64,000 bases of DNA. It comes from Corticium candelabrum (lineage: Eukaryota; Porifera; Homoscleromorpha; Homosclerophorida; Plakinidae). Positions within the stretch are counted from its first letter, which is position 1. Each line of letters opens with the position of its first letter. The DNA is taken from NCBI RefSeq assembly GCF_963422355.1, contig NC_085088.1, forward strand, positions 5,061,307-5,125,306, written 5' to 3'. Both the position numbers and the translations under genes were made by a program. Shown in pieces: positions 44,389 through 58,685 of this stretch. The notes below the pieces were generated by a model. It searched no databases, was not told the origin of the DNA, and saw only the letters and a list, made by a program, of their open reading frames with translations.

Positions 44389-47300
44389 AGCGTGTGTGCA
44401 TGTGTGAGGGTGTACGTGTGGTTTATTTTGGAGAGCATTTAAATAAGCAAATTATTAAATGGCTATGTAGTAAAGGAATATCTAGGTGACAAAAATGGAG
44501 CAGGCTACAGTAGATTTGCTTATTAATAAAGTAAAAAATATCAATAAGACAATATATGCTTTACTGAGTTTCTATTTTATTTTTCAGGCATCAGTGAGAG
44601 CTGAGCCAAGTGCTTTGCAGTTCTCGGAGATGAAAAGTGATGAAAAGAGTCCACGTGAGGAAAATACGGTAAACCAGTTGCTGCTTTAAGCTTTGGTAGA
44701 TGAAGCATTGTTATGTATGGTAATTATCGTAGTGCTTCCTTTTTGCTTTTTGGGTGCCTGTAAATAACCACTTCTTGTACCGTGCTGCAACACAGAAGCA
44801 CTTGTGCTTTTGTGAAACATTTGATGGTTGAAGACTCCAAGTAGGCTATATACCTCAATGTGAAATTAATTAAGTATCTAAATAGCACAAACATAAGAGT
44901 CACCACCACTTGAAGATATTTCTTTTAGTGGAAGGTTGTAGGACACAGCATGTAATGACTATGTCTAGCAGCGTTTTCTAAATTCTTGATTAGGGAATGT
45001 TAAACTGTATGGCAGTGTGCTTAGTCTCTCAAAGTTGTTTCTTTAATTATGTTAAACTGAACGTGTGGCAGTTGGAGTAGATGAAAATCAGAACTTACAC
45101 AGAATGTCGGTTAAGTATTAACACATGAGTGGATGACAGTACAGTTAAACCTCGCTAATCTGAACAGCCCTGTGCCAAGCCCCGTTCGGATTAGTGAAGT
45201 TGTTCGGATTACCAAAAATGCCAAAACATGTACGCTTAGAGGTTCAGGACACTCAGACCACTGGTGCATTAACATATCTTTACACATACATTTATGTCAT
45301 GTTTGTGGTGAAGGACACCGCTGCAACGACTACACGTACTTCTAAATAATATAGCAGTCAAGATTGAAAGCAGTCAGATGTGTGCGTTTGCTGAAAACTA
45401 GATAACCGCAACCCGGATAAGGCTGTCCAATTGGATCTGGCTATGCAAGGCAGGGCGCCAAAGGTAATCCAGATTAGCAAGGATTCAGACTAGCAAAGTT
45501 TGGACTAGCAAGGTTCAACAGTATTTGTTATACATTGTATCTTTTCAGACTCTGAAATAAGGATTTCTAATTGATCGGCCACTCAGAGCTGTAGATGCCA
45601 CTTTATACTATTTTTGTCATTTGAATGGCCGAGCAACCTTCTCATTTGGTTGGCCAAAGGCTTTGTTTGGTCAGCCATTAGCCGATGCCCGGCAATTATT
45701 TCATGCTCTGTGCAAGGATGATAATAGTGCAGCTTTTGTGCCATGCTGTCATAGAGAATTAATTAAGAAATTCATGAAATAGTTTATTCTTTGAATTTAA
45801 TATTTTTAGTGATATGTGGTTTATTTCGCTATTATTTGAATATAACACTATTATCTAACTTTAATTGGTGCTGTAAAGTAGTAGTGTATGTACACGCACT
45901 GAGAGCAGTCATGTACAAGTACAAGTAGATGGCATTATGTGTATTTGTAGAAGGAACAAATAGTTTCTTAAGTTGACCACCTTTAGGTTTATGTATCCAA
46001 TATTGCTTGAAACTGTACTACATGTACAGTGCTGTTATTTATTGAATTTTTCTTTTAGGTGAGTGCTATAGTTGGAAAGAAGACATTGTTTCTTCTCAAT
46101 ATTAATGATCCCGAAAGTCCAATAGAACTGGCTTTTCAGGTTGTAAAATTTAATTTTTTAAAGATTTGCTACCATTGCATTTAATTGCTGCAGAATCGCT
46201 ATGGCAACATTGTTTCATATCAATGGTTAGTTATGAACAGGAAACGTGATGAGGATGGGTTATTAACTTGCTGGTTGTTTTAGGTATGGAGATGGGCACT
46301 TGTTGATTGGCTTTTCAAATGGATTCTTTATTGTTATATCTACTCACAAGAAGGAGATTGGTCAGGTATGAAGTCTCTCTCTTTCTCTCTCTTTCACTCT
46401 CTCTTAAGTAGAGGTCACTTCTTGTATCTTTGTGTATATTATAGTCATTACTTTAATTTAGTTTTCTTTATGCCTGAGGTAAATATTTTATTTATTTTGC
46501 TTGCAAGATTGATTTGTAGTTTGTTGTATGTGAATTTTGTTATAATCTTCGTCAATAGTCATTTTATTGAAACGCTCTTTTTGCATCTTGTCTCTTACAG
46601 GAAATGTTCCAAGCTCGAAATCACAAAGATACACTAACATCAACATCAGTTTCTCTGACTCTTCAGAAAGTTGCAACATGTGGTGACAATTGCGTGAAAA
46701 TTCACGATCTTGCCGACCTCAAGGAGATGTATGCCATTATCACAATAGAGGATGATCAAAGCCGAGTTGATAGAATGGAATGGACAGATGATGGGCAATT
46801 ACTAGCAGTTAGCATGCAATCAGGAAACATTTTCACGTATCTTACAAAATTGCCTTTTCTTGGAGATGCATGTGGTACACGACTTGCTTATCTTACTTCG
46901 CTGTTAGAGGTGACAGTGGCTAACGAGGTGGAAGAGGTGAATAAGATTATTGATAGTTTTGTGATTACAGTAATTGAATGATATTGATGCATTCGTTTAG
47001 GAGCCACCTGTGCGTGTCGAATTGAAAATAGAGCCTACCTTTGTGAGTGTTGGTCCTGATCACTTGGCTGTGGGCATGAACAATCGGGTTTGGTTCTACT
47101 TGATTGGTGAAGCAGGTCCTGAACTGCTCAGCGACAAAGAGTGTTTGGGAACTGTCAACAAGATGTTGCTTGGTGGAGCATATGCTGCAGTCTTGTATGA
47201 CAACAAACTGCAACTGCACTTGGTATGTGTATATTTGATTTCTAGCAGTAATTGAAGCAGTATTACGCAGCGTATTGAGTTGAAATAGATGACATACATT

Positions 47301-49947
47301 GACTTTTTTACATATTTACAATAATGGGCTGAACAAGTAGATGTCTAATGGCTGTAGATAGTTAATTGAATTGGATGTCTTGTGGACACAATTTGGTTAT
47401 AAAAGCAAATGTATTATGGAAGAAGTACAAAATACTGAATAACAAACATCTGAAATACTTAGATGACAGAATTGATTTTCTAGAATTGATGTTTACATAT
47501 AATTTTTGCATTTATTAGTTGCATCTAGATTTCTGTTTCGATGTATTGTCTCAGATGCATGCTACTATATGTATCTTCATCAAAATAGTGCACCTTGCTA
47601 CACTTTGTTGCATTAGGCTCCTTACCATACTGGCTCAGTCCTTACACCAAGTTGTGGACAGATTGGACTGTATTTTTGTTTATGCTCTTGCCAGTGGTCG
47701 TTTGTAATTTATACTTAATGTTAGTGAATACAGTTGCCAACATTTTCTTAGTCCAAAATTGGTTGACAAAACTGTTATTTTAACAAGTTGAACAGACTGT
47801 GTAAGTTATACATTTCATGATAATGTGAAAGCTGTTGATTGTTAGTTACATTGAAATGAAATGCTAGTAGTGCATATGTTGTGTTTCTGTGCTTATTACA
47901 TGTTGGTTTTTCCGTACTGCTCCTAAAGGTTTTAAGTAATAATCTTTTTTTTTGAAAATTTTGTCTTCAAAAAATAATAGGATAACAAAAAATAATATTT
48001 AGTCTTGAAATGGTTGGTTGTCCGGACTTTTGGTTTTGCGGGTGCTCATGAAACATTGTCAAAATTTCCGCTAGACGGAAGTGTGCAGCTCAAGATACCA
48101 ACTTGGGAAAAAGCGAGCCACTTCTCTTCTCAGCTACGGCTTCCAGTTTCAAACCAAAATGCCATTATTACTTCCCGTGCAATCTACCACTTCTGTGGAG
48201 AGTCAACTAGTAGAAAACTTTTGCCACAGTATTGTGCTGAGCGTCATTGAGAAATCACATGATTTTGTCAGTGGACTGTTTAGAGAATTGAATCAGTTTG
48301 AAACAATAAATAAACAAATAATTCAATCTAAAAATGACTAATATTGCACATCAAGACCTCAAAAAAATTAGGATTCTTTAAGAAATTCTAAATTATTTTG
48401 AAATCTTGAAAAGAATTAATGTCGAAAAACATTAGGAGCAGTAGGGTGTAGTTTTAGCGTTCAGTTTGGTTTTGTTATTCTCACGGTTCTATTTTATCAA
48501 TACTATACCAATAATGGAGGAGAACCAATGAATTTGTGCCACGCTTCACAGAACTGAGAAACATACGTTACATATTGGAAATCCCTACTTAAGTCAAATT
48601 TTAGCGCCCAGTTGTTAGTTGTCTACTAACTGAAAGTTGGAAATTGCTGTACAATGTGTTATGGCAACTTTGTTTTAAATTCTGTGAATTACAATTGTTA
48701 TTTTTAAAATTTCTATACTACTTGTCTTAGCAAACTTGTTATAATTGGTGATTTTTTGTTTGGTTGTACAACTCTTGTTGGCTGTTTAGATTGAAGCAGA
48801 TTCCGAAACTGGAGATGATCGGGAGTCTCGCCTGTTTCCAGACAGAGGCAGTGGGATTAACATTACTTGTGCTGCACTTACGTCTGAATTTCTCATATTT
48901 GGCTCTGAGGCAAGCATTGACACTCCTTTGTGTACTAGTTGGCTTTATAGATGAGTGCTTGTTTGATTACAGTCTGGAAGTCTTCTTTACTTCTTCATTG
49001 AAGATTGGCAGTATGTGAATGAGTTTCGTCATGTGGTTGGTATTCGTGGGATATATCCTGATCCTACCGGCACGCGTGTTGTTCTTGTTGATGACAAGAG
49101 TGATGGCTTGCTGTATAATCCTATCAATGATGCTATTTTGGAAGTGCCCAATTTTTCGCCTTCTACAAATGGAGTTTTGTGGGAGAACTATCCGCCTGAC
49201 AGGGTAATCATTGTCTAACCCTAGCAATTAAAGTACTGTTTGTGATGATTTGGTCTTGCATATGTTTGTGAAATTTGAGAGTTAATCGTTAGTAGGCATC
49301 TGTGACTTTCTTGCTGCATACCCAAGTATTTATTGCTTAGGCTGAAGGATGATGATGACAGATACTTGTACTGATGTAACTAAATTGATATGATTTAATG
49401 TGTATTATTTGTTGAAGTTATCTCAAATGTAATACAACTTTTGTGACTTTGCAAGTTCTGAATCTATACCTAAATGGTAGCCAGGAACTTTTGGTTTTAT
49501 ATCTTTTGTCATTGGCAGTGGTGTCTGTTTGTTAGACATGTACACTTGTGTGGTTTTGTTTGTCTCACACGTTCTAATGAGTTATTTGAGACTCAAAACA
49601 TTAGCAAAGCAAACTATGGGTCAATAACGATTTCATCTTGAAGACATTGCTTAATCTTGTAGTATTCTAGTACACGTGATTATTAACCTGAGGTGTCCAT
49701 GTGCTAGGGATACAGTAGTGTGTCAGTAGAAGGCCGGCCAGCCAATTGAAATGCAGAGCATGCACTCATTGTATTGCTGGTGTTACTTAATGTGCCTGCA
49801 CTGAACACCAGGCAATCATGGGTGTTCTTTCTTGCATGTGAAGTAGCTGTTCCATGTTACGTAGCAGCTGAGGGTTTAGGACTTTAGTTCTTCTTCATTT
49901 ATTATTTAGTTCTAATACAGTTAAATTTTCAAATGTAGTATATATCT

Positions 49948-49997
<50 letters not shown>

Positions 49998-50668
49998 GTG
50001 GTGTGTGTGCATCTGTGTGTAAGATAACAGCTTGCCCGTATTTGTAAAAGGTGTGGGCAGAGTGAAGTGTTGAGAGTTTGAAAATATTGAGGGTGGATTG
50101 AGCTATGCTTAGTGTACAGTACACTCTGTAACTGGCATATAATTGTAACAGTATAGTATACTAACTGTGCTAGGCATGACACTGTCCCATAAAGGTGCAC
50201 ATATACATGAGTCTGGCTTAATATAACTTGTGAAACAGATGGTTGAATAATGTTAATTTTTGTGTTTGCTGGTGCAACTGTTTTGGTTATTCTGTGGTAA
50301 GTGTGATACAATATGTTAGCCTGCCAGGTTATCGTGATGGTTAGTCATTACAAGAGGCTCTCCTGTCCATATTTAGTGCACTCACTACTGTGTGTATTAT
50401 TGAATAACGTTTACTTATTTAGGCTACCTTTTGTACATTTGACTCTGAGAAGCTCTACACGTATGCATTCTATAGAGACACGGTTTCAGGCTAGCTTGCA
50501 TCATCTAATACTTAACATGAAGCATACAGTCACAGTGAAGTGTTGCATACTGTGTAGGTCCACACTGTCAGTTGATTGGCACTACAAAGCTGCCATTTGC
50601 TTATCATCCGCTTATGCTTCACAATGGGGACGTCTCGTGTGTGACACAAAGTGGAAAGGTATAGAAAT

Positions 50669-50745
<77 letters not shown>

Positions 50746-51604
50746 GTTTTTTACAATTGATGAAACTGTCTCTTATACTTATCATATTAAAAAGTTGACA
50801 GATTTATTTAAATACTTTACTGTTATTGTATGTGGCCCTGAAATCTATTTGGTTAGGTAACTGATTGATGGTCTGTAAAAGGGCATGATGTAATTAATTA
50901 ACACTAGTGTACACCATTGATGAGCAGATTCTGAATGTGTACTAATGTCATTAAAACATGTCATTATAACTGCATAGTGTTTTTGCATGTTTTGGGTGTA
51001 GGTTGCTAACGTTCGTCTGTCTACTCACTCATTCTTGACTGACCCTGGTGAGCTTAGTTCTCCTGAGGTAAGCTTTTGGAAAGTTGCATGCATGTGTAAG
51101 ATGCATTGTCTAACACTGAGTTCTGTTAGATGCGGACAGCATTTGAGCAGTGTTTGCTCCTGAAAAGGTTTCATGATAGTCTCACACATCTAAACTAATG
51201 TACTACATTTAGACCATCTAAAAATTTTGATGCTTGGATCTCTTGATATGAAAATCGGACTGACCAGTCGAAATAGAAGACCACCTTGTGTTCTGAGCAT
51301 GCGCAGTTTGATGTGCTGCCTACTATGATGAACACTGTTAGAAACAAACTATGCGGAATCAAAAGAGACAAGCAGAAACAGAAACCGGACTACATACTTT
51401 TAAGCCTGTAGACATGAAGACATACTTGCAGATATATATATGCCAAGCCTTTCTATAGCATGCAGCAGGCACAGTCTTGTACATGCATTCATCAAATTTT
51501 TATTTTATTTTTATGAGCTTAAAACTGGAATGGTGAATTCATGCATCAAATATCTTATTGGCTGGCCTTAGACAGTATTGAAATATTGACACACGCGCGC
51601 GCGT

Positions 51605-51680
<76 letters not shown>

Positions 51681-54600
51681 ACACACACGAATAATTTACA
51701 CAAGCATATGTTTGGACTCTTGTGTTCAATTACTGTCATATTTGTATTTGTTTCATTAGATTTTCTGAGGCATGGGCATTTGCCACAGGTCTTAATAGTA
51801 AGGAGGTCTGGTGTGACTTTGCCAAAGCAGCACTCCATCACCTAGATGTAGAATTAGGTAAGAAGGCGACTTCATAAGACATCATTCTTTTTGTCATGCT
51901 TTTTTGTAGCAATCCGAGTGTACAGACGTATTGGTGATGTGGGCATGGTCTGGAGTTTACAAGGCATTCAGGTGATTAGAGACTTACATATGACAGTTGC
52001 CATAGTATGTATCAACTAAAATGGCTACCAGGGAATTGAAAACAAGAATCTGTTGTCTGGATACATTGCAATGTATTCTGAAGACTTCAACCTGGCACAA
52101 GAACTGTTCTTGTCTTCTTCTAAGCCTGTAGCTGCTCTTGAGGTGACATACGACTATACTTCTTTTGTCAATCACATTTTGACTTGATGAATGTGTAAGA
52201 TGCGACGTGATTTGTTGCACTGGGAGCAGGCGTTGCAGCTTGCCAATAAGCTTGCTCCAGATCAAATACCTTACATCTCAAGACAATATGCTCAACAGCT
52301 GGAATTTACGTATGCTGATGGTTGTAAAGACAAGTGCGATTTATGGTTTTGTCATTTGATTGTTATGTGTTGCAGTGGAGATTATTCTGGAGCTCTGTAT
52401 AACTATGAAACTGCTATCACTAAGAAATCAGAGGTCAGTTATGTGCCTTATTTCTTTGGGTCTTGTTTTTACTCTATGAACTAAGCGGGGAGCACTCGCA
52501 GAGCTCTACAAGAGCTACTCTACTTTCCTCACCCCAGGCGAGTAGCCGACCTACATTCGCCTGCCCACAAATTTTGCTGTAAGGGCGATACTAGATACTA
52601 GCACCATTGTGCTTAGATGCTAATCATCAAGATTTTGATTGACAGTACTCTAAGTTTATTGTTAATTATAGTTGCACTTGTGTAACGCAACATTACTGCT
52701 CATGATATCACACTCAGAAACAAGCAAGAAACGATTTTATCTCGTGTTAATACCTCTTTAGTGAAAATTCACTAAAGAAACAAGTTTGTTTGAAACGTAA
52801 TAAGTTCAGTCTTTGCCCCATTTTGGTATGAACTCCAACCCACCTTAGAATTCAAACAACTGAGAACACACAGATATAAATACTAACGCAATTAACCCAT
52901 TGTGTTTTACTGTTGCCCAATCAGTTGTGGCTTATTACATGCCACTGTGTATTTGTTGTCTATATAGAGTGACAAAGACAGCTGTCCTCTGCCCAGCAAA
53001 CAGTGGAAATCGTGGGCGAATAAATATAGCTATGGTGGGAAATAGTTCTCGCCATTGGCATGTGGTACGAGTACCATAGCTTGCTACACAAAGAAAGTTT
53101 AGTCGCAATTGTGAGTAAATCTCTCACCCCGTGAAGCCCTGACTCGCTATTCGATGTTTGTGTTATCTTATACATTACTAGGTTTCGTTCATTCATCTGT
53201 TTTATTTGTGTATTTGTTTGTTCGCATAAATACATTTATTGTTTTGCTTGCTAACATATTGAGAAGGCATCTGTTGTGCAATACCATATTGCAGGATTCA
53301 CATCATGATGAGTCGTGTCTGGCTGGTGTTGCTCGTACGTCTATTCGTAATGGAGACATTCAAAAGTAGCTAGTTCTCATACACACCATGTCAATTGTCG
53401 GTCAATTGACAACTAACTGTCAATCTTGCAGAGGTGTAAGCCTTGCTTTTCGGATCAACAACAAACAACTTCACAAAGATTGTGCTAACCAGCTAGAGGA
53501 CATGAAGGTCATTCACGAATGATTTTGTTTTACACATATTATGTAATGCTTGGTCTTATAGCAATATGTGGAAGCTGCCACACTGTATGAAAAGGCACAA
53601 TGCTATGACAAAGCTGCAGCATTGTATATAAAGTCCAAGAACTGGTGCATTTTTGTAGCATTTCTTTGTATGTTTATCTTATTATTGTGGGATATGTTGC
53701 TTGTAGGACAAAGGTTGGTGAGTTGTTGGGAAATGTGACATCACCGAAGATACATGGTCAGTATGCTAAAGCTAAAGAAGCTGATGGGCAGTACAGAGAC
53801 GCGGCAGCGGCATATGAAAATGCGAGAGACTATGACAGTGTGATCAGGTGACATATAGGGACACATTCAATTTTTGAAAGGGAAAGGCAGTACTAGTTAA
53901 AATGTTATCTGTTTACGCTTGCTAATAGATAACAATAATTATATGAGTAATCGTATACTTTGTTTTGAAGAGTGTAGAACTAAAGAGTCACAACTGAAGT
54001 TTTTTGCAACTTCAATGCGAAACCGTAGTGTTTAGTGGTGATTCTGTTATTTTTGTGCAATAGCATGCCACAGTCTAATCTCAGTAGGTTACTAGTATTT
54101 CATTTAGGTTATTGTTTGTTTATGTGCTGGAATTCCCTTTTTTGTTGATACACTTTAAAGGGTCTTTTCAAAATTATCGACAATTTCATGGGCGTACAAA
54201 GCCCATGATTTTCTGAAGTCCTCTCCCTCTCCCCAAAGCGTACACCAATGCTTCTGCATTGATACAGTCCTTCTTCCATTCCAGTTGACTTGCTCTAAAT
54301 ATGTCAGCTTGAGGTTTCTGGTCATTCAAGTGGACAAAGACAAAAACATTGAGAAAGTCGTTCTGGAGACTGCTGGGCTTCTTATGGACAACTGCTGTTG
54401 TTCTAGAACAAACCTGGAATAGGCTGGTATGATCGTACATGTTTGCAAATCCCTTACGTATCGGTGACTAGCATGGGAACAATGCATGATGCAATTCCAG
54501 CCATGGAACACAGAAAAATTAGAATGACCCATTTGCTACCTATCAACATTTTATAAAGCGTACAGAGGCCATAACTCATTTACCTAGCTTGTGCTTTGTA

Positions 54601-57600
54601 TGCTCTTGAAATTATTGATAATTTGACGCTGCGTACGTTTATCACTTTTAATGCTTTGATGTTTGAGAGTGTAACGATTGCTGAAAGTGGGTATTGGCAT
54701 ATCAGAGTATTAAGTGCATGGCGTTGTGTATTATGTATGGTTGTTTAATTTAGAGTTAACCTCGACTTTTTAAACAATCCCGATGAAGCTGTCCGGATAG
54801 TGAGAGAGACTCAATCTGTTGATGGAGCAAAGTTGGTTGCGAGGTAAGAGTCCAACGATGTCTAATGGACATTGAGTCTTTGTTCATTTAAGTTTATTTG
54901 ATAGATACTTTGAGAAGCTGGGAGACTTTTCATCAGCCATGGAGTTTCTTGTTTTATCTAAGTGTAGTGATGAAGCGTTTGCAATGGCACAGGTAGGCAG
55001 TGCTTACTATGTAATTGCAAAGCAACTGTTAATTTTGTTTGAAGATTGCAATCAATGCACAGTTTGATATTATTCTCTAAAGTTGTAAATTTGCAAGCAA
55101 TTGCTATTACTTTATTACTATCTATTTATTGTATTATTTCATTATTTTTAAGAATAAACACTATGTGTAAAAAATTAAAAATTATTTTTATGATCTATTG
55201 TTATACTTAACTATTTACTTTATTGTTAATTATTATTATATTATTTTTTAATTAAAGTATATAAAGATCTAAATTTGCAAGCAAGTATTATTTTCTATCT
55301 AATCTGTGCCCAACAATTTGTCTTCTAGTCATACGTCTGATATCTCTTGTTTACGAGTAAACTTTCATGATTGTGTTACATTGTGGTTAAGCATGTTAGC
55401 ATCTGGTAGACCTGCACATGTTATGCTCGTTTTATCTTGCATTATGCTATGCCTAACTGCTCACCCAATGGACAATCATGCTCAAATTATTCTCACACAA
55501 TTTGACACATCTTGGCTCAAGTGACTTGTTAGAAAGTAAAACAAAGTAAACTTACAACAAAACCAAACTACAAGTAAGCCAAACTGGCTTGACATTCCAG
55601 CAAAAAGGATGCTTAAGTAGATTTTAATTAATGTTTCTTCTATTGTAACATCACTGCCTCGTGTAATCTCCGAGTTCTCCGCCGTATTGCTTTAGCCATC
55701 ACGTGAGTATACGATGATGTATTGCTAGTAAATCTTGCAATTATACTCGCTGCTTGTCAGTACGAATTATGCTCAATTTAATGCTTGCATAATATGCGCA
55801 GGCCTAACATCTGGAGGTAATGATTGTTTATGTGGTAAAACAACAAGTCATACAGTATTTGCTGGACAGCTTTGTATAGATAGTTATATGATATTTGTAT
55901 AAGTTATGTTACCTTCTCTGAGACTTCAGTCTTTCAGTTGGAGCACACAAACATTTAAACATGACAATTTGTACATCTTTATAAACATTACAGTGACACT
56001 AGACAGTTGCACAATCGTACTGTGCTATACATGATACATCTATTATGTATCTCATATAATTAGTACCTTGATTTATTGTTGATCATTGCTGTGCTTCGTT
56101 GGATCAGGCACACAGGCAAATGGAACAGTATGCTGAGATAGTTGGTGACGAAGCATCAGAAGATGAATACTTGGCAATTGCTGACTATTTTGTGACAGCT
56201 AAGCGTATGTTTAATGCTGGAAAGTTTTTCCTCAAAGCTGGCCAATATGCCAAGGTGCAGAACACAGGTAGTTGCTCTGCTTTCTCTATCTGTTACTGTG
56301 GTGTATGCTTATAGGCCGTTCACCATTTGATCCTTCCAACTGTTGGTGATAATAGCAAGAATATAGAGTTGGCAATAGAGGCAGTTGGTCAAGCACAAAA
56401 CGAGCAGCTTACGTATCAACTCATTGATTATCTGATGGGCGAAGCAGACGGCTTGCCAAAGGTTTATTCAAACAGATGCTTTTGCCAGTGTTGTTGTTAT
56501 TTGTGTTTTGTTGTTGTGGTAGGATGCAAAGTATTTGTTCCGCTTGTACATGGCTTTACAACAATATCGTGAAGCTGCACGAACAGCCATCATTATTGCC
56601 CGTGAAGATCAAAACTCAGGTAGATGTTGAAAAATATTTAAGGAATGTAATGTTTGTTATCCAAAGCCGAGTGGCGTCAGAACCACTGAATGTTGAAAGT
56701 TGTTGGACATACAGTTGATATGATCTATATGCTTTACACGGTAAACTTACCGAGTATATTCATATCATGGCAAGCACTTAAGCATTATGCAATTTATAAG
56801 CAAATGTTCTACACATATAACATGTGCATGTCATGTTTTGCATTGACTGTTATTAGGTAGATTACATTGCAAGTCGGTGTACTTGTTTACTGGTCCCTTT
56901 TGACTTGTTGACTTTGATTATCATTTCTAAAAATTCTGTGCATGTTTACAATTTTACTTCCAAGCATGTGTACTACACATGATGTATGCATGGTTACAGT
57001 GAGATTTCTGGATGAGACAACATGTATGATAACTGTTACGATTGTAATTGTATGTGTCACATGCTTTACAACCTGTTGCAGTCTCTCATTCATGGGTACC
57101 GTACCCTTGACAGAAATTTGTCTGCTACTTTAGTTATGCTCTGTACGTTAACACAATGGAAATGTTGATATTGATGGTATTTGCAACTGTTAGGTAACTA
57201 TCGTCAAGCACATGACGTGTTATTCAGCATGTATGAAGAGCTCAGGAAACACAAAATTCGAATTCCTAATGAGATGGAACAGAACTTAATGATGCTTCAT
57301 AGCTACATACTCGTCAAGGTACAGCCCATCACTTGTGTGGTAGGTAATGTGCACTCGCACTAGCTCTAGCTACATTGAATTACTACTTGCACTAAGTTGT
57401 TGAAATGAATACATTGATTGTTTCAGGTGCATGTTAAACTGGGTGACCATCGTATGGCTGCAAGGATGCTAATCCGGGTAGCAAACAGTATCAGTAAGTT
57501 TCCCACTCACGTAGTTCCAATATTGACGTCTACTGTCGTTGAATGCCAACGAGCTGGATTGAAGAACTCTGCGTTTGGTTATGCTGCTATGCTGATGAGA

Positions 57601-58685
57601 CCCGAGTATCGGCAAAAGATTGATGCCAAATATAAAAAGAAAATTGAGCAGATTGTGAGGTATGAAATTGCTTTGTAGCATGGCAAACGCTAGCTGTGTT
57701 GTACATACGCATGCGTACAGTTAGATGTACTTGTTATTGCTGTTGCCACTTGAGAGTCTCCACATCATCATGGTAGAGCTAAGACCAGTAGGCGATATTG
57801 GGATATACTTACGTAGTACACATGAATTAAGTTAAATAGAGCAACCCAGCCAAATTTTGGGGCGTGTTACTGTTAGATTGCATTCCAAGCAGTGTTGTCC
57901 ACCTTTTTGCCACTCAGACTTTGTCATCTTGTCAACTCATGAGCAGAGAGAGTGTAGGGGTCTATAATCTATTTTTAGTCTTTTTGTCACCACATTAGTT
58001 GTATCTTATTTATACAGTTGTGGTTGGAGTTACATTGTTTGAGTCAGTTAGAAATCTTGAAAATTGTCTGACATCATGAAACAGTTCAGTTGACTAAACA
58101 TCTTGAGACAGTCTGACTCACTGGTACAATATATCTCACTTTCATGAGATTGCTTGCATTGGATGTTGGGCACTCTTCAGTGAGAGGTTACGTATAACCT
58201 TTTTTTCTGCAGGAAACCCGACAAAAGTGAAGACGAAGAACCATCGACTCCATGCCCTTTTTGTGGCAACTCAGTTCCCGAGACAAAGCTCTACTGTGCA
58301 GAGTGCAAGAACAATCTTCCGTACTGTATATTCACAGTGAGTCTAATAACAAGAAATGACGTCAGCACTTTAATTGGAAATCTATGGTGTTGTGTAGGGA
58401 CGTCACATGGTGAAAGAGGACTGGACAATTTGTCCACAATGTGATTTTCCTGCTCTCCACTCAGAATTTGTTAGGTAAGTATGTGATTCGTCCATCTTCC
58501 TTCCTGCTAGTCAGAGCAGAAACACAACAGGTTGTCACGTGATCATCATGTTTTCATGCAGATACTCTGAAACGGATGGTGCCGTTTGCCCAATGAACGG
58601 CAAGCCTTTGTCTTGTAAAGAAATCAGTCTAGTTGCTGATCCATCTTCTTACTTGAAGGCAATGACGGAAGTGACTGAAGAATAG
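39100..58685 (+). CDS. WDR19: WDR19 / IFT144, intraflagellar transport complex A subunit
   Basis: IFT-A core subunit for retrograde ciliary transport and membrane-cargo entry. All 39 exons connect in phase (4044 nt, 1347 aa; human 1342). Exons: 39100-39200, 39255-39320, 39388-39452, 39533-39593, 41789-41841, 43784-43829, 43881-43941, 44000-44071, 44588-44668, 46059-46139, 46194-46225, 46284-46365, 46601-46936, 47001-47222, 48790-48909, 48973-49203, 50423-50489, 50558-50658, 51002-51067, 51130-51167, 51760-51857, 51910-51971, 52032-52142, 52200-52309, 52376-52433, 53295-53365, 53432-53507, 53562-53644, 53707-53847, 54754-54843, 54905-54992, 56108-56254, 56315-56461, 56523-56619, 57194-57318, 57427-57659, 58213-58336, 58398-58474, 58562-58685. 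Order: WD40 propellers (about 1-620), TPR-like solenoid (to about 1239), C-terminal Cys pairs CPFC 1254-1257, CAEC 1268-1271, CPQC 1293-1296; the last pair reads CPMN instead of CPMC. Introns after 48909 and 50489 have GC donors; the second is weak. Confidence 0.97.
41019..41437. mobile_element. MITE in WDR19 intron 4
   Basis: The ends are inverted copies: TACCGTATTGTCACAATTAA at the left and TACAGTACTGTCAAAATTAA reading inward from the right (4 mismatches in 20), with TA at the borders. There is no coding capacity. A TA target duplication would suggest a Tc1/mariner-like or related origin. Confidence 0.55.
44329..44387. repeat. (TG)n microsatellite
   Basis: TG run in WDR19 intron 8. Confidence 0.97.
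45142..45521. mobile_element. pogo/Tigger-like MITE in WDR19 intron 9
   Basis: A 380-bp element starts CAGTTAAACCTCGCTAATC and ends with the inverted copy CTGTTGAACCTTGCTAGTC. It is bounded by TA at 45140-45141 and 45522-45523. The aacCTCGCTAATCtGAAC terminal motif and TA target are typical of pogo/Tigger elements. No transposase is present. Confidence 0.7.
49728..49905. repeat. Dispersed repeat, copy C
   Basis: Located in WDR19 intron 16. It begins ggccggccagccaattgaaa and continues with a tgctggtgttacttaatgtgcc block and gagggtttaggacttta. It matches the copies at 10190 and 22490. Confidence 0.45.
49951..49994. repeat. (TG)n microsatellite
   Basis: TG run in WDR19 intron 16. Confidence 0.95.
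50671..50742. repeat. (TG)n microsatellite
   Basis: TG run starting about 12 nt after the donor of WDR19 exon 18. Confidence 0.97.
51604..51689. repeat. (CA)n microsatellite
   Basis: CA run in WDR19 intron 20, interrupted by two CC steps. Confidence 0.97.
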
